Positions 51,858-61,457 of a stretch of 64,000 nucleotides of DNA are shown piece after piece. A model generated the notes under the pieces. That model made no database searches. It was not told the origin of the DNA and saw only the letters and a program-made list of their open reading frames with translations. Positions within the stretch are counted from its first letter, which is position 1. Each line of letters begins with the position of its first letter. Made by a program: the position numbers and the translations under genes. Source of the DNA: Armatimonadota bacterium (GTDB taxonomy: Bacteria > Armatimonadota > Fimbriimonadia > Fimbriimonadales > Fimbriimonadaceae); contig JADFMN010000006.1 in assembly GCA_022563855.1 (NCBI GenBank), forward strand, positions 1 through 64,000, in the 5' to 3' direction.

Positions 51858-52283
51858 TTAGCAGTCCAGGTGCAAGCGTAGTAGCCGCAGCCCTGTCTTT
51901 TCGTCCAGTCGCTCGCCAACGACGGCGAAGCCGTAGGCATCATAAAATGCCCTGCCAATCTCGTTAGCCTCGAACACCTCAAGCTCGAGGTGATCGCGGG
52001 ACGCTCTGGCATGGTCCATCAGCGCACGACCAATCTCCTTTCCGTGCAGCGCTGGAGCCACAAAGATTCCCCCAACCTCGTGGCCCAGCAACGAAATGAA
52101 CCCGGCCACCCGCCCCTCTCTCTCGAAAACCCAGGTTTCCCCAACCGGGAGGAACTCTTGCGAGATATCCCTCCGCTCCTGCTCGAACAAGTCGCGAGTC
52201 CAGAAAGGATGAGCGACCTGCGAAGCGTCATACCAGACGTCCAACAACTCGGCCAGGTCGTCCGTGTCGTACTTGCGAATCAT
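51858..52283 (-). CDS. GNAT-family N-acetyltransferase
   Basis: 141 residues. It opens MIRKYDTDDLAELLDVWY, and the acetyl-CoA-binding segment is GGIFVAPALHGKEIGRALMDHA. EVFEANEIGRAFYDAYGFAVVG is the typical motif B. The substrate may be a protein N-terminus or small amine; not determinable. The ATG has AGGAG upstream. Repeats lie on the 3' side. Confidence 0.88.
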   Translation of the reverse strand: MIRKYDTDDLAELLDVWYDASQVAHPFWTRDLFEQERRDISQEFLPVGETWVFEREGRVAGFISLLGHEVGGIFVAPALHGKEIGRALMDHARASRDHLELEVFEANEIGRAFYDAYGFAVVGERLDEKTGLRLLRLHLDC

Positions 52284-52442
52284 TTGATGTCGCCTCTCCT
52301 GCGGCTGCTAACATATCTTCTTGATGCCTCGGTAGTGCGGAGCGAAAGCGACACTGCAGAGGCTATGACTCTATGGCGTCGGCTCACTGCCTTTGTCGCT
52401 CCTCACACGGCGCAACGCGAAAACGGATAACTCCGCGCGGAC

Positions 52443-54209
52443 CTATCCAGCCTCGTCGTCCTCGAACACGTTCTCGCCCCGGTGCAGCCGCGACGCGATG
52501 TCGAACGTCTGCTTCTGCGCGCGCACGGTCGGCGCGTGCGCGGCCAGGTACCGCGCCGCCGCGATCAGGAAGTGCGGCCCCTCGGGCGCGTCCCGGTTGA
52601 GCTGGAACTGCCGCACCGCCGCCTCGAAGGTCTGGATCGTGTGGAAGTCGCGGTCCTCGCGCAGCAGCATCCGCCCGAGCAGGGCGATCAAGCGGTCCGG
52701 GTCTCCGCCGCCGTACAGGTAGCTCCCGACCGCCTTCCCGACTGCGGCGATCTGTTGCTGTTTGTCCAGCATCGCGGGAATCTCCGCGAGCACAGCATCA
52801 GGGTCGTCGGCGCGGCTCTTCGGCAGCGGAACCGATGGCACATTGAGAAACCTGTCTAAGTACACGCTAGTCGCTGCGTCGAACACGCCGCGAAGCGTCT
52901 CCACGCTCGGCGACCTGCGCAGTCCCTGCTCGATCGCGTGCGCGAACGTGAAGGTGTGCAGCGCGGTGTCCCAGTCGTTGAAATCGTTGCTCTTGTGGAA
53001 GTGCGCGATCCTGCGCGCTGCGCAATAGGTCACGATGCTCGCCAGCTCGACCGGGTCGCAGCCAGAGCGCAGGGCGTCCATCATTGCATCGACGCTCGCC
53101 TGCGGGTCGTCCGCAAGGATCGTCTCGACAAGGGCGTCGCGTTCTGGCCAGCGCCCCGGCTTTGCCTCCGCTGATTCCACCGTCTCAGGAAGCACTTCGA
53201 AAGCCGCCTCAAGCATTGAAACAAGGTCGATCGGGTGGCGCCACGCGTTCGATTCCTCCATTCGATCGGCGAACGCGAACCCCCTGGGCAGCGTCGTCAA
53301 GATTCTCTCTGCGTGCTCCCAGCCGATGTGGTCGAGCGCCTCGAACGCCTTGTTCGTGAAGTCGGCGACGTGCCCGATATTGATGTAGCGGTGGTCGGTC
53401 GCCGCTGCGAACAGCATGTCCGCCATCTGCCGGTCGTCACCGCCCGAGCGGATCGCCGTGACGATGCACCGCTCGGCACCTTCGGAGTCCCGCACCTCGA
53501 CGAACTGCCGGAACCAACGCTTGAGCGTCGCGACGTCGGTGGTCGCGTCTGGCAGCGGCTCGATCACAAATCGCGGCGCGTCGCCGCTCAACTCTCGAGT
53601 GACTGCCGAGAGGCCGTGGTACAGCGCGTGCGCCCGATCATTCTCATCGAGCGTTGGCAATAGGTTGAAGAGGCACGTGTGCATGGTCATGCCCATCCCC
53701 CAGCCGGTTCGGCGGTACGTCGCTCCGAAGTCGAGCCCCGCGCGGAAAGGCACGGCAGGATCGACCCCGGCACTGAGCATCCCGATGACCGACTTGCCGA
53801 CGACGAGCGTCAGATTGCGCTCCAAACCGAGGCGGAGCCGACCGCGCATCTGCTCCGCGTAGTCGCCCTTCGGTCGGACGTCGATATACACCTCGTCGCC
53901 GACGACCTTCGTCGGGAACGAGCGTACGTCGCCCGCGAACTGGTCGAACGTGCCGCCGGTCTCCAGGTCGAACCGCGCGTGGTGCCAGTGGCAGGTCAGG
54001 ATGCAGTCGTGGACGCTGCCCCGGTCGAGCGGGAACCCCATGTGCGGGCAGCGGTTGTCGACGGCGAACACCCTGTCCTGATGGTAGAAGAGCGCGACGG
54101 TGTGCCCCTCGACGTGTACGACGAGGATATCCTTACCCTTCAGTTCTTCGAGGCTTGCGGCGCGGACGAATCCTGTGGTTTCTTGGTCGGCACTGGTCTT
54201 GACGGACAT
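52443..54209 (-). CDS. Rieske [2Fe-2S] protein with large helical C-terminal domain
   Basis: 588 residues. A Rieske ferredoxin domain at about residues 15-115 has cluster ligands in NRCPHMGFPLD and TCHWHHARFDL. The remaining 470 residues are mostly helical and not recognised in detail; repeated helix-pair patterns such as ATLKRWFRQFVEVRDSEGAERC and ADMLFAAATDHRYINIGHVADF suggest an alpha-solenoid or multi-helix redox-partner domain with several histidines. The start at 54209 follows GGAGGAG, a strong ribosome-binding site, so the upstream frame to 54290 is not used. Confidence 0.82.
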   Translation of the reverse strand: MSVKTSADQETTGFVRAASLEELKGKDILVVHVEGHTVALFYHQDRVFAVDNRCPHMGFPLDRGSVHDCILTCHWHHARFDLETGGTFDQFAGDVRSFPTKVVGDEVYIDVRPKGDYAEQMRGRLRLGLERNLTLVVGKSVIGMLSAGVDPAVPFRAGLDFGATYRRTGWGMGMTMHTCLFNLLPTLDENDRAHALYHGLSAVTRELSGDAPRFVIEPLPDATTDVATLKRWFRQFVEVRDSEGAERCIVTAIRSGGDDRQMADMLFAAATDHRYINIGHVADFTNKAFEALDHIGWEHAERILTTLPRGFAFADRMEESNAWRHPIDLVSMLEAAFEVLPETVESAEAKPGRWPERDALVETILADDPQASVDAMMDALRSGCDPVELASIVTYCAARRIAHFHKSNDFNDWDTALHTFTFAHAIEQGLRRSPSVETLRGVFDAATSVYLDRFLNVPSVPLPKSRADDPDAVLAEIPAMLDKQQQIAAVGKAVGSYLYGGGDPDRLIALLGRMLLREDRDFHTIQTFEAAVRQFQLNRDAPEGPHFLIAAARYLAAHAPTVRAQKQTFDIASRLHRGENVFEDDEAG

Positions 54210-54522
54210 GGCGCTCCTCCAACCGAAGGGTAGCAGAGAATTTGCAACCTGCGCGCCAGCGGGGACTTTCGTGCCTGGAGCCAGAGCCAATCCCCTCTCC
54301 CTGAGCCTAGGGAGAGGGTTAGGGTCGTGGTTGCCATTCGAGTCCTTTCCGCTTAATCCCCTCGACCGTCATCCTGAGCGGATCGAAGGAGCGCGGTCGA
54401 GGGGACGCCGCCCGCGGCAGGCTCTGCAGTGTACGCCGTCTATCCAGCGGCGTCCTTACCGCCCGTCCGTCTTCTCGTGCCGGGCGGCGCAGGCGATCAA
54501 CGGATCTTCACCGCGCCCGATC
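54210..54522 (+). repeat. Intergenic region with hairpin copy F
   Basis: Besides hairpin F (54357-54405) it contains a CCCTCTCCCTGAGCCTAGGG / GAGAGGGTTAGGG word (about 54292-54325). No gene is supported in the remaining sequence. Confidence 0.7.
54357..54405 (+). repeat. Covarying-stem hairpin repeat, copy F
   Basis: Arms TCCCCTCGACCGT (54357-54369) and GCGGTCGAGGGGA (54393-54405) pair over 13 positions with one wobble; core 54370-54392. Confidence 0.88.
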
Positions 54523-56550
54523 TTACCGACCGCCGGAGCCGGACAGCTGGCGAACGAGATCGTCCAGTTTAAGGTCGGAGGTCTTGTACCGCTCCATCTG
54601 ACGTGCAAACTTCAGGGTGACGTACGACCCGTCCGGAACGGAGAGGCGCATCGTCAAGTAGTCTGTACGAGCGTAACAGCTCAAGGTCACGTCGGGGAAG
54701 TTGTAGAAGTGCGGGATGAATTTCCGACGTCGGTCAGGATCGTTCGCTAGCGGTTCTAGCACTGAGAGCCTGGCTTGTGAGAACACCGTTCGCACCTTTC
54801 CGTCCATGAACTTCGCGTCTCTCAGCGTAGCGATCAGAACGTCTTGCGCGATCTCAAATTCGATTCGCATACTGTCGGGAAGTCCCGAAGGAAAATGCTC
54901 TTCGGGAACCATTCTCAGGTGGTCGCTGGGAATCGTGTCGGACGTCCAGGCCCGCCGACCGACTGTATCGTCTAGCAGCTTCGTTATCTTCGCCGGAAGC
55001 GTGCCGGCTTCCAGCCAGATTCCTGTTCCGACGAGGTCTCGCGAACTCTTTGGCAAGTAGTGCCAAAACGCCATCGCTGCCATCGTGTCAGGGAAGCGCC
55101 AGTTGTCCGTGCCCATGCCCGCCCTGGCCCAGTTCGACATCTCGGTCTGTCCTAACGACGCCTTTCCTGCTTGCTCCCAGTTCGACGCGCAGAACTTCGC
55201 CGTTGCGTTCAAGCGGTTCCCGATGCTGGCTATCCCTCGCCGATACTCGCCCAGGCGCTTCGCCCACCCTTTGTCCATAAAGCTGTGGAAATCCACGAGC
55301 GGGCGTACCCTCAGGACTCCATCGCGCCCTTCGACCTGGAGCGTGCGCACGGTTGACAGGGTCAGCCATAGGTCGGCGAGGTCGAGCTCCTCTTGCCACT
55401 CAACTTGAGCGAGGTACCGGTCGAAGAACGCCGGCAAGTGCGCGACCAGCTCCAGGCCGGCTTCGTCCGCCCACGCGAAGAACGCGTCGGTCGCCATGAA
55501 GCTCAAGGGGTCTTGGTTTTCCGGGTCGCGCAAGATCTTCATCACGCGGGACTCTTCGCTGTCCTCGTCGTACTGGCCGCCGAACCAGTACTTGCCGAGC
55601 ATGAACCGACGCACGAGGGCGCTCTCCTCCGATAGCCGGTGCTTCGTCTTGACGCCTCTCGTCAGATGAGCCGGAATCTTGCCGGGAGGCAGCAACGGGA
55701 TCGACAGCATGAAACCGCCGGTAAACCGCGTCTGATCAGCGGCGTACACAGCGACGCTTGCACCAAGACTGCCGCGGATGCGAGAGATCGAGGCGATGGT
55801 TTTGCCACGTCCGCTCTGCGGCATCTCGAGCGCGAGCAGGGCACGGTCGAAACCTGAGCCGCGTCCTGCCTCCAAAAGCGCGGACTTAAGGCGGACGAAG
55901 GTCACGGTGTTCTTCCAGAACTGATCGACGGCGGCGAGCGCTTCTGAGTTCATCTGTGTCTGCCTGCGCATCGGGATGTCCGACAGCCTGAGCTTCTCCC
56001 CGCTCTTGATCTTCAAAAGCTCGTCAGGATCGACGCTCAGAAGCAGCTGCTTGGCTAGGAGGCTCGCAGGGGAGGCCAGACGTGGCCCGTCCAGGCTCAT
56101 CCCTACGCCGTTCGCTGGGGGACGGCTTGTCCTATCGACTTCCGCGACGAACTTCTCGACGTCCTCGAACGCGAAAACACCGTCTCCCGTCTCCTTGCGA
56201 AGTTTCGTCACGAGGGATTGGAGCCCCTGTCTTTCGAGTGCTCGCTGCTGCGTTTCCCTGAGTCGGATGTCCGCGGGGAGTCGGCGCAAGAGGAGTGCGC
56301 CGTCGTCTTGCTCGACCCATCTCGCGTTCACCTGTTCGGCGACGATGCGCAACAGGCTCTTCGCTGGACGGTCGCGCACTTTGACGATGATCACGAGGTC
56401 TTCGATCTCCTCGTCCACTTTCAGGTTCAGGCCAGTTGCCGTCGCAATAGCAGGGACGGCGTTCTCAAGGCGCGAAGCGCGGATGGTCAGAGTGACGGGC
56501 GCGTCCTGTGACGCTTGGATCGCCGACAAGAGCAACAAGCTGCTGAGCAC
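54523..56550 (-). CDS. Large exported protein with an STN/secretin-N-like domain
   Basis: 675 residues starting at GTG. A signal peptide (MLSSLLLLSAIQASQ) precedes an STN-like small domain at about residues 18-92 (LTIRASRLENAVPAIATATG, KVRDRPAKSLLRIVAEQ), as found in secretins, TonB-dependent receptors and FecR systems. The remaining 580 residues are not recognised and contain no secretin beta domain. The promoter is fairly clear: TATAAT about 20 nt before the start and AAGGAG as ribosome-binding site. Probably an envelope protein. Confidence 0.7.
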   Translation of the reverse strand: MLSSLLLLSAIQASQDAPVTLTIRASRLENAVPAIATATGLNLKVDEEIEDLVIIVKVRDRPAKSLLRIVAEQVNARWVEQDDGALLLRRLPADIRLRETQQRALERQGLQSLVTKLRKETGDGVFAFEDVEKFVAEVDRTSRPPANGVGMSLDGPRLASPASLLAKQLLLSVDPDELLKIKSGEKLRLSDIPMRRQTQMNSEALAAVDQFWKNTVTFVRLKSALLEAGRGSGFDRALLALEMPQSGRGKTIASISRIRGSLGASVAVYAADQTRFTGGFMLSIPLLPPGKIPAHLTRGVKTKHRLSEESALVRRFMLGKYWFGGQYDEDSEESRVMKILRDPENQDPLSFMATDAFFAWADEAGLELVAHLPAFFDRYLAQVEWQEELDLADLWLTLSTVRTLQVEGRDGVLRVRPLVDFHSFMDKGWAKRLGEYRRGIASIGNRLNATAKFCASNWEQAGKASLGQTEMSNWARAGMGTDNWRFPDTMAAMAFWHYLPKSSRDLVGTGIWLEAGTLPAKITKLLDDTVGRRAWTSDTIPSDHLRMVPEEHFPSGLPDSMRIEFEIAQDVLIATLRDAKFMDGKVRTVFSQARLSVLEPLANDPDRRRKFIPHFYNFPDVTLSCYARTDYLTMRLSVPDGSYVTLKFARQMERYKTSDLKLDDLVRQLSGSGGR

Positions 56551-56590
56551 GGTTTTCTCCTTGCCTTCGATTATAGCCGGAGGGGCGTGG

Positions 56591-56704
56591 GGGAGTTGGC
56601 AGTTGACAGTTTGCAGTTTGCAGCAGTGCCGAGTGCCGAGTGCCGAGTGCTGAATAGGGGCGACTACTAGGCGACAATCAGGCCGACGGCAAAGCGGGCG
56701 ACGC
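56591..56704 (+). repeat. Heptad tracts and GGCGAC word
   Basis: TTGGCAG/TTGACAG/TTTGCAG heptads (56591-56622) are followed by GTGCCGA heptads (about 56626-56652) and the GGCGAC word (56658-56704). Together they fill the gap between two genes. Confidence 0.8.
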
Positions 56705-56709
56705 GCCCG

Positions 56710-57204
56710 TCAAGGCGCCTTCCGCGCGCACCAGACGAACAGCGCGGCCCACTCCTGCCTCTGCAGCTCGACAGTTTTGGGCGAGTTCGCGTCCGCCATA
56801 TCGACGAGCCGCTCTGCGTCGTATCTGTCGATCGACGCGCACGCTTCGTGGCGTTGCGTCTGCCGCAGCCAGTACTTGCTGTTCCAGAAGTCTCCCTCGC
56901 GGCGGTGCATGATCGCGTGCCAGTATGCGCCGGTCGGGTCGTCCAGCCCCTGGCTGACGACGTGGCTTTTTTGCAGATCGTCGACGTACAGCCAGATCCC
57001 GGCGACGAGGTATGGGTTGCTCTTGATAGCGGCACTCTTAAGCGCTTTTTCGACGAGAGGGTAGAGGTCTTCCTGTCCGGATTGAACGACCGGCGCGGGC
57101 ATAGCCTGCTCGATCGGAAGCCGTTCGAACAGCTCCGTACACGCCTCTCGGACGTCCTCCGGCAAGCCATCCAGAATCTCTCGTGCGGTCACGGTCGAGA
57201 GCAT
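56710..57204 (-). CDS. Hypothetical cytoplasmic protein
   Basis: 164 residues, no signal or membrane segment. Conserved-looking core: YLVAGIWLYVDDLQKSH, HAIMHRREGDFWNSKYW and YDAERLVDMAD. The HRREGD/NSKYWLR block with several His and Asp residues suggests a metal or nucleotide site, but I do not recognise the family. CATATT ends 7 nt before the ATG and no Shine-Dalgarno is seen, another leaderless candidate. Divergent from the next gene. Confidence 0.65.
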   Translation of the reverse strand: MLSTVTAREILDGLPEDVREACTELFERLPIEQAMPAPVVQSGQEDLYPLVEKALKSAAIKSNPYLVAGIWLYVDDLQKSHVVSQGLDDPTGAYWHAIMHRREGDFWNSKYWLRQTQRHEACASIDRYDAERLVDMADANSPKTVELQRQEWAALFVWCARKAP

Positions 57205-57352
57205 ACCGACGAATATGCGCTCCCGTTCGGCCTTCGCGCAGATGTTGCTCAGGTACCCGCAAACGCCGCGCCTAGTTCTTGAGACCCACTGCTCGACAAT
57301 GTCGAAACGCAAACCTCAGGACGGCGTAATCGGTGTGTCAGGAGCAAAAGAT

Positions 57353-57994
57353 ATGTTGACAACAATCATCGCAGCTACGGCGTTCGCCGTACCAGTGCCC
57401 AGCGCCGAGTGGGACTTGAAAACGCCCTACGAGGCCGATAAGACATACGAGTACTTGGTCGAAATCGATATCGACGACGAAGCGACTGGGTTCCAGGCAT
57501 TGGTCACGCTGGAGTCTGTGATGACGATCAGCAAAGCTGTCGACGATGGATTTGAAGTCCAGTTGAAGTGGCTCGACATGGAGGTGGAGGGCGATTATCA
57601 GGACGACTCGGAGTTTACGGCCGAGCTATCCACGTCGGGCCTGATCACGAAGATGGAGGACGATGAAGGCGTGGACTATCGCAGCATGTTTGTCTCGTTC
57701 ATGTTCGTGTATCCGAACAAGACAGTGTCGGTCGGCGACAAGTGGTCTTACGAAGAGAAGGACGACGAGATCAAGGTTCTGCTCGAGGCTGTGGCGGAAG
57801 AGACCGTGAGGGGCACCAAGACCTTGAAAGTGCGCGCCAAGATCACGGAGGGCGAGAACGGCATGACGTGCACGGGTGACTACTGGCTCACCGCCGACGG
57901 CGAGTTGCTGAAGTACGAGCTCGACCTGAAAAACTGGTTTGTGCCGATGGTCGGAATGGCGTTCGACGCCAAGGTCACGGCGAAGAAAGCTTAG
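57353..57994 (+). CDS. Hypothetical exported beta-rich protein
   Basis: 213 residues with a short signal peptide (MLTTIIAATAFAVPVPSAE). The mature part is acidic and beta-rich (YEYLVEIDIDDEATGF, YPNKTVSVGDKWSYEEKDD, CTGDYWLTADGELLKYEL). DKWSYE and YWLTADGELLKYEL resemble the repeated strands of DUF6263-type or LolA-like secreted domains, which is tentative. CAGGAG precedes the ATG. Confidence 0.65.
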   Translation: MLTTIIAATAFAVPVPSAEWDLKTPYEADKTYEYLVEIDIDDEATGFQALVTLESVMTISKAVDDGFEVQLKWLDMEVEGDYQDDSEFTAELSTSGLITKMEDDEGVDYRSMFVSFMFVYPNKTVSVGDKWSYEEKDDEIKVLLEAVAEETVRGTKTLKVRAKITEGENGMTCTGDYWLTADGELLKYELDLKNWFVPMVGMAFDAKVTAKKA

Positions 57995-58008
57995 GCGTTC
58001 AGCTTTTT

Positions 58009-58121
58009 GGTTCGGGGGTTCGGAGGTTCGGGTTGGTTCGGATTTGTTCGGATTTGTTCGGACTTGTTCGGATTTGACCCTCGGCCCTGCCAACTGCCAA
58101 CTGCCAACTGCAAACTGCAAA
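58009..58121 (+). repeat. TTCGG decamer tract and CCAACTG heptads beside mnmG
   Basis: Tandem GGTTCGGATTTGTTCGG-type units run 58009-58076, then GCCAACTGCCAACTGCAAAC heptads run up to the mnmG stop codon. The same TTCGG word recurs inside mnmG (about 59668-59712) and just upstream of it (about 60219-60262). Confidence 0.85.
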
Positions 58122-60194
58122 CTAGATCCTGACCCGGTCGCGCTTGCGCAAGTGCCCGATCAAGAGGGCGATGTCGGTCGGCCGCACGCCGGGTATGCGG
58201 CTGGCCTGACCGATTGTAGTTGGTCGCACGCGAGTCAGTTTCTCCACCGTTTCGTAGCTCAAGCCGGTCAGCCGTTGGTAGTCGAAAGATTCCGGGATTG
58301 GCAGTTGCTCCAGGCTTTTGGCGCGATCGACTTCCTCTTGCTGCCTGCCCAAGTACCCGTCGTACACCGCCATGATCTCGATCTGCTGGCGTGTGGTGTA
58401 CGCGATCCCGCCGTAGTCGCCGTTCGTGTTGGCGCTCGGCAGCAGGGAGAGGTCCATGCCTGCCTCATCTGCGAGGCGCTCGATTAGCCTAAGATTAACT
58501 TCCGGCCTTTTGAGCATGGCGCGAAGAGAAGTCTTGTTCTTGACCGGTGCCAGTTGATGCGCGATCAGTAGCTCGTTGTGCGCGTTGATAAAGTGCAGCT
58601 CTGAAAGACACTTGACTGAAGCATTGATCGCTGCGATCTTCTGCTCGAATCTTTTCTTGCGGAGATCACACGCGATCCCGAGCTTTATGGCGAGCGGCGT
58701 CATCCGCTGGTCGGCGTTGTCGTGCCGCAGTAGCAGGCGGTGCTCAGCGCGCGCGGTGAGCATCCGGTACGGGTCGTCCACCCCCTTCGTCACGAGGTCG
58801 TCGATCATCACGCCGATGAAGCTTTCGTGCCGTGGGAACTCGACCTTCTCCTCTCCCCGGGCGTACCGCGCCGCGTTGATCCCCGCGACGATACCTTGGC
58901 CTGCGGCCTCTTCGTAGCCGCTCGTGCCGTTGATCTGCCCGGCGAGGAACAGCCCGTCGAGCAGCTTTGACATCAGCGCGGGGGTGAGCTGCAACGGGTC
59001 GGCCATGTCGTACTCGACCGCGTACCCCGGCTTGATCATCTCGACGTTCTCAAGTCCCGGGATCGTCTTCAACGCCTCCAATTGCACCTCGCCCGGCATA
59101 GAAGAAGAGAAGCCCTGGACGTAGATGCTCTCGCTGTCCCACTCCTCCTGCTCCAGGAAGATCGGGTGCGAGTCCTTGTCGGCGAACCGCACGACCTTGT
59201 CCTCGATGCTCGGGCAGTAGCGCGGCCCGACGCCTTTGATCTCGCCGCTGAACATCGGGCTCTCGCTGAGCTTGTCGCGGAGTGTGTCATGGGTTTTGGA
59301 GTTGGTGTGGGTCTGCCAAGTCGGGAGCAGTTCGCGCTTGGGGAACGGCCGGTCGTGCAAGAAGCTCATCGGCCCCGCGTCCTCCTCGCTCGGCATGACT
59401 TCGGTCTTGCTGAAGTCGATCGACGAGAACTTGATGCGCGGCGTCGTGCCGGTCTTGAACCGCTTCTGCCGCACACCCAGGTTCTTAAGGAAGTCACTGA
59501 GGGTAGTGACCGCTTGCTCCCCATCCCGCGCAGCGACGGTCTTCTTCCGCCCTTCGTGGCAGAGCCCGTTGAGGAACGTGCCGGTGGTGATGATGGCCGC
59601 GTCGCACTCTATCGTTCGGGCCTCTTTGGGAGTGCGGTGATTTATCACCGCTTTTGCTACCGCGTCTTGACCAGTTCGGGTTGGTTCGGATTGGTTCGGG
59701 TTGGTTCGGGTTCGTCCTTCGTCGTCCCGACCCTCGACCCTAGACCCTTGACCCTCGTACCCCGCACCTCGAACCTCGTACCTCACCAGCACACCCGTCA
59801 CCTTGCTGTCTTCGTGCAGCACCGTCTCCACCTGTGCTTCCAGCAAGTCCAGATTCTCCTGCTCACGCATCACGCGCTGCATGAACAGCGGGTACTCGCG
59901 CTTGCAGACCTGCGCGCGGGTGGTCTGCACCGCCGGCCCCTTGCCGGTGCCGACCTTGCGTAGATGCGTCAATGTGTAGTCGGTCGTGACCCCCATCTGC
60001 CCGCCGAGCGCATCCACCTCTCGGGCGATGTGCCCTTTCGCCGGGCCGCCGATCGAGCAGTTGCACGGCAGGTGCCCGATCTTGTCGAGCCGCAGCGTCA
60101 CGCAGAGCGTGCGCCGCCCCATGCGCGCCGAAGCCAGGGCCGCCTCGATTCCAGCATGCCCCGCTCCGATGACGACGACCTCGTACCGCTCCAC
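58122..60194 (-). CDS. mnmG: tRNA uridine-5-carboxymethylaminomethyl modification enzyme, with in-frame repeat insertion
   Basis: 690 residues; the family usually has about 620-640. With MnmE it makes cmnm5 or nm5 at U34 of several tRNAs, using FAD. Seen are [42 protein letters not shown], the [18 protein letters not shown] segment and the C-terminal [13 protein letters not shown]. Residues about 139-194 (59613-59780) interrupt the strand VTGVLVR...[16 protein letters not shown]. They translate as repeat vocabulary ([26 protein letters not shown]). Without them the length is 634. Start is GTG, 7 nt after a TACACT box, so probably leaderless. Confidence 0.94.
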   Translation of the reverse strand: MERYEVVVIGAGHAGIEAALASARMGRRTLCVTLRLDKIGHLPCNCSIGGPAKGHIAREVDALGGQMGVTTDYTLTHLRKVGTGKGPAVQTTRAQVCKREYPLFMQRVMREQENLDLLEAQVETVLHEDSKVTGVLVRYEVRGAGYEGQGSRVEGRDDEGRTRTNPNQSEPTRTGQDAVAKAVINHRTPKEARTIECDAAIITTGTFLNGLCHEGRKKTVAARDGEQAVTTLSDFLKNLGVRQKRFKTGTTPRIKFSSIDFSKTEVMPSEEDAGPMSFLHDRPFPKRELLPTWQTHTNSKTHDTLRDKLSESPMFSGEIKGVGPRYCPSIEDKVVRFADKDSHPIFLEQEEWDSESIYVQGFSSSMPGEVQLEALKTIPGLENVEMIKPGYAVEYDMADPLQLTPALMSKLLDGLFLAGQINGTSGYEEAAGQGIVAGINAARYARGEEKVEFPRHESFIGVMIDDLVTKGVDDPYRMLTARAEHRLLLRHDNADQRMTPLAIKLGIACDLRKKRFEQKIAAINASVKCLSELHFINAHNELLIAHQLAPVKNKTSLRAMLKRPEVNLRLIERLADEAGMDLSLLPSANTNGDYGGIAYTTRQQIEIMAVYDGYLGRQQEEVDRAKSLEQLPIPESFDYQRLTGLSYETVEKLTRVRPTTIGQASRIPGVRPTDIALLIGHLRKRDRVRI
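59613..59780 (-). repeat. 168-bp mosaic of intergenic repeats inside mnmG
   Basis: From the 5' side of the gene: a TCGAGGGTCAAGGGTC-type word, a TTCGG decamer tract and the 32-nt word (59632-59663) also found at 2520-2551. It keeps the reading frame (56 codons, no stop). Borders are set by comparison with the conserved family sequence and may be off by a few codons. Confidence 0.85.
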
Positions 60195-60218
60195 GCTTGA
60201 AAGTGTACCGAGGGGCGT

Positions 60219-60262
60219 TCGGGGTGGCTCGGGTTGGTTCGGTTTTGTTCGGATTTGTCCCG
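60219..60262 (+). repeat. TTCGG decamer tract upstream of mnmG
   Basis: Units of TTGGTTCGG and TTTTGTTCGG, as at 58009 and inside mnmG. It lies between mnmG and the divergent reductase gene. Confidence 0.8.
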
Positions 60263-60339
60263 ACCCGAATCCCTCCCGTCTCGGGACTCATGACTTGTGA
60301 CTCGGGACTATTCCCGTATACCGGATACACTTCCTGCCA

Positions 60340-61326
60340 ATGGATCGAGTCGACGTAACGATCATAGGCGGCGGGCCGGTGGGGCTGTTCGGGGCGTTCT
60401 ACGCAGGAATGCGCGGGATGAGCGTGCGCATCATCGACAGCCTGCCCGCGCTAGGCGGCCAGCTTACGGCGCTCTATCCCGAGAAGTACGTCTACGACAT
60501 GCCGGGTTTTCCCGAGGTTCTCGCCAAAGACCTGGCACGTGAGATGGCGGAACAAGCCATGCGGTTCGATCCCGCAATCGTGCTGAACGAGACGGCCTCC
60601 GCGATTACCAAAGACGATGATGGCTGGACGATTCAAGGCTCTTCGGGCGAGTCATATCCTACACGCACGGTCATCGTGTCAGCCGGCCCTGGCGCGTTCT
60701 CGCCGACGAAGCTCGGCGTTGACAACGAAGAGGATTTCGTCGACAAGGGACTGGCTTACGGCGTGATGGACAAGGAAGCGTATCGCGATAAGCGCGTCAT
60801 CGTTGTCGGCGGCGGAGACAGCGCGTTCGACTGGGCGCTCAACCTCCATCCGATCGCGAAGTCGATCAAGCTCGTCCACCGGCGCGACGTGTTCCGAGCG
60901 CACGAAGAGACGATCAAAGCGGTCCGCGAGACCGACGTCGAGTTCTGCCTTTTCGAGACGGTCGTCGAGCTTCACGGTGACGGCCGCCTCGACGCAATAA
61001 CGGTTGAGAACTCTAAGAGCGAAGAGACAAAGCGGTACGACTGCGACGCCGTCACGGTCAACCTTGGCTTCAAGTCGTCGCTCGGTCCGCTCGAAGAGTG
61101 GGGCATGGAGATCGTGAAGCGCCAGATCAAGGTCGATGGGATGTATCAGACCAGCCTGCCGGGGGTGTTCGCCGTCGGCGACGTCTGCACGTTCGACAAC
61201 AAGATCAAATTGATCGCGACCGGCGTCGGCGAGGTGACCACGGCCGTCTGCGTTGCAAAGCGGCTCATCGACCCAAGCGCAAGGCTGTTCCCCGGCCACA
61301 GTTCGGACATGAAGCAGTTTCAGTGA
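60340..61326 (+). CDS. Ferredoxin-NADP+ reductase, thioredoxin-reductase-like type
   Basis: 328 residues. FAD motif TIIGGGPVGLFGAFYAG, NAD(P)-binding VIVVGGGDSAFDWALNL and the C-terminal GVFAVGDVCTFDNKIKLIATG. It lacks the CxxC of thioredoxin reductases, which marks the YumC/TrxR-like ferredoxin-NADP+ reductases. It passes electrons between NADPH and ferredoxin. TACACT (60326-60331) ends 8 nt before the ATG, so it may be leaderless. Divergent from mnmG, about 145 nt apart. Confidence 0.93.
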   Translation: MDRVDVTIIGGGPVGLFGAFYAGMRGMSVRIIDSLPALGGQLTALYPEKYVYDMPGFPEVLAKDLAREMAEQAMRFDPAIVLNETASAITKDDDGWTIQGSSGESYPTRTVIVSAGPGAFSPTKLGVDNEEDFVDKGLAYGVMDKEAYRDKRVIVVGGGDSAFDWALNLHPIAKSIKLVHRRDVFRAHEETIKAVRETDVEFCLFETVVELHGDGRLDAITVENSKSEETKRYDCDAVTVNLGFKSSLGPLEEWGMEIVKRQIKVDGMYQTSLPGVFAVGDVCTFDNKIKLIATGVGEVTTAVCVAKRLIDPSARLFPGHSSDMKQFQ

Positions 61327-61457
61327 TGGAAGGTGCGAGGTGCGAGGTACATGGAACTTGGTACTCGGTTCTACAGAACTCGGCCGTCTCCTCGACCGTC
61401 ATCCTGAGCGAGCCTGTCCCGAGCGGAGACGAAGGAAAGGATCGAGAGTCAGAGCTA

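Noticed and set aside
59082-59963. A 293-codon plus-strand frame antisense to mnmG
   Set aside because: Shadow frame; it reads through the repeat insertion with no recognisable domain.
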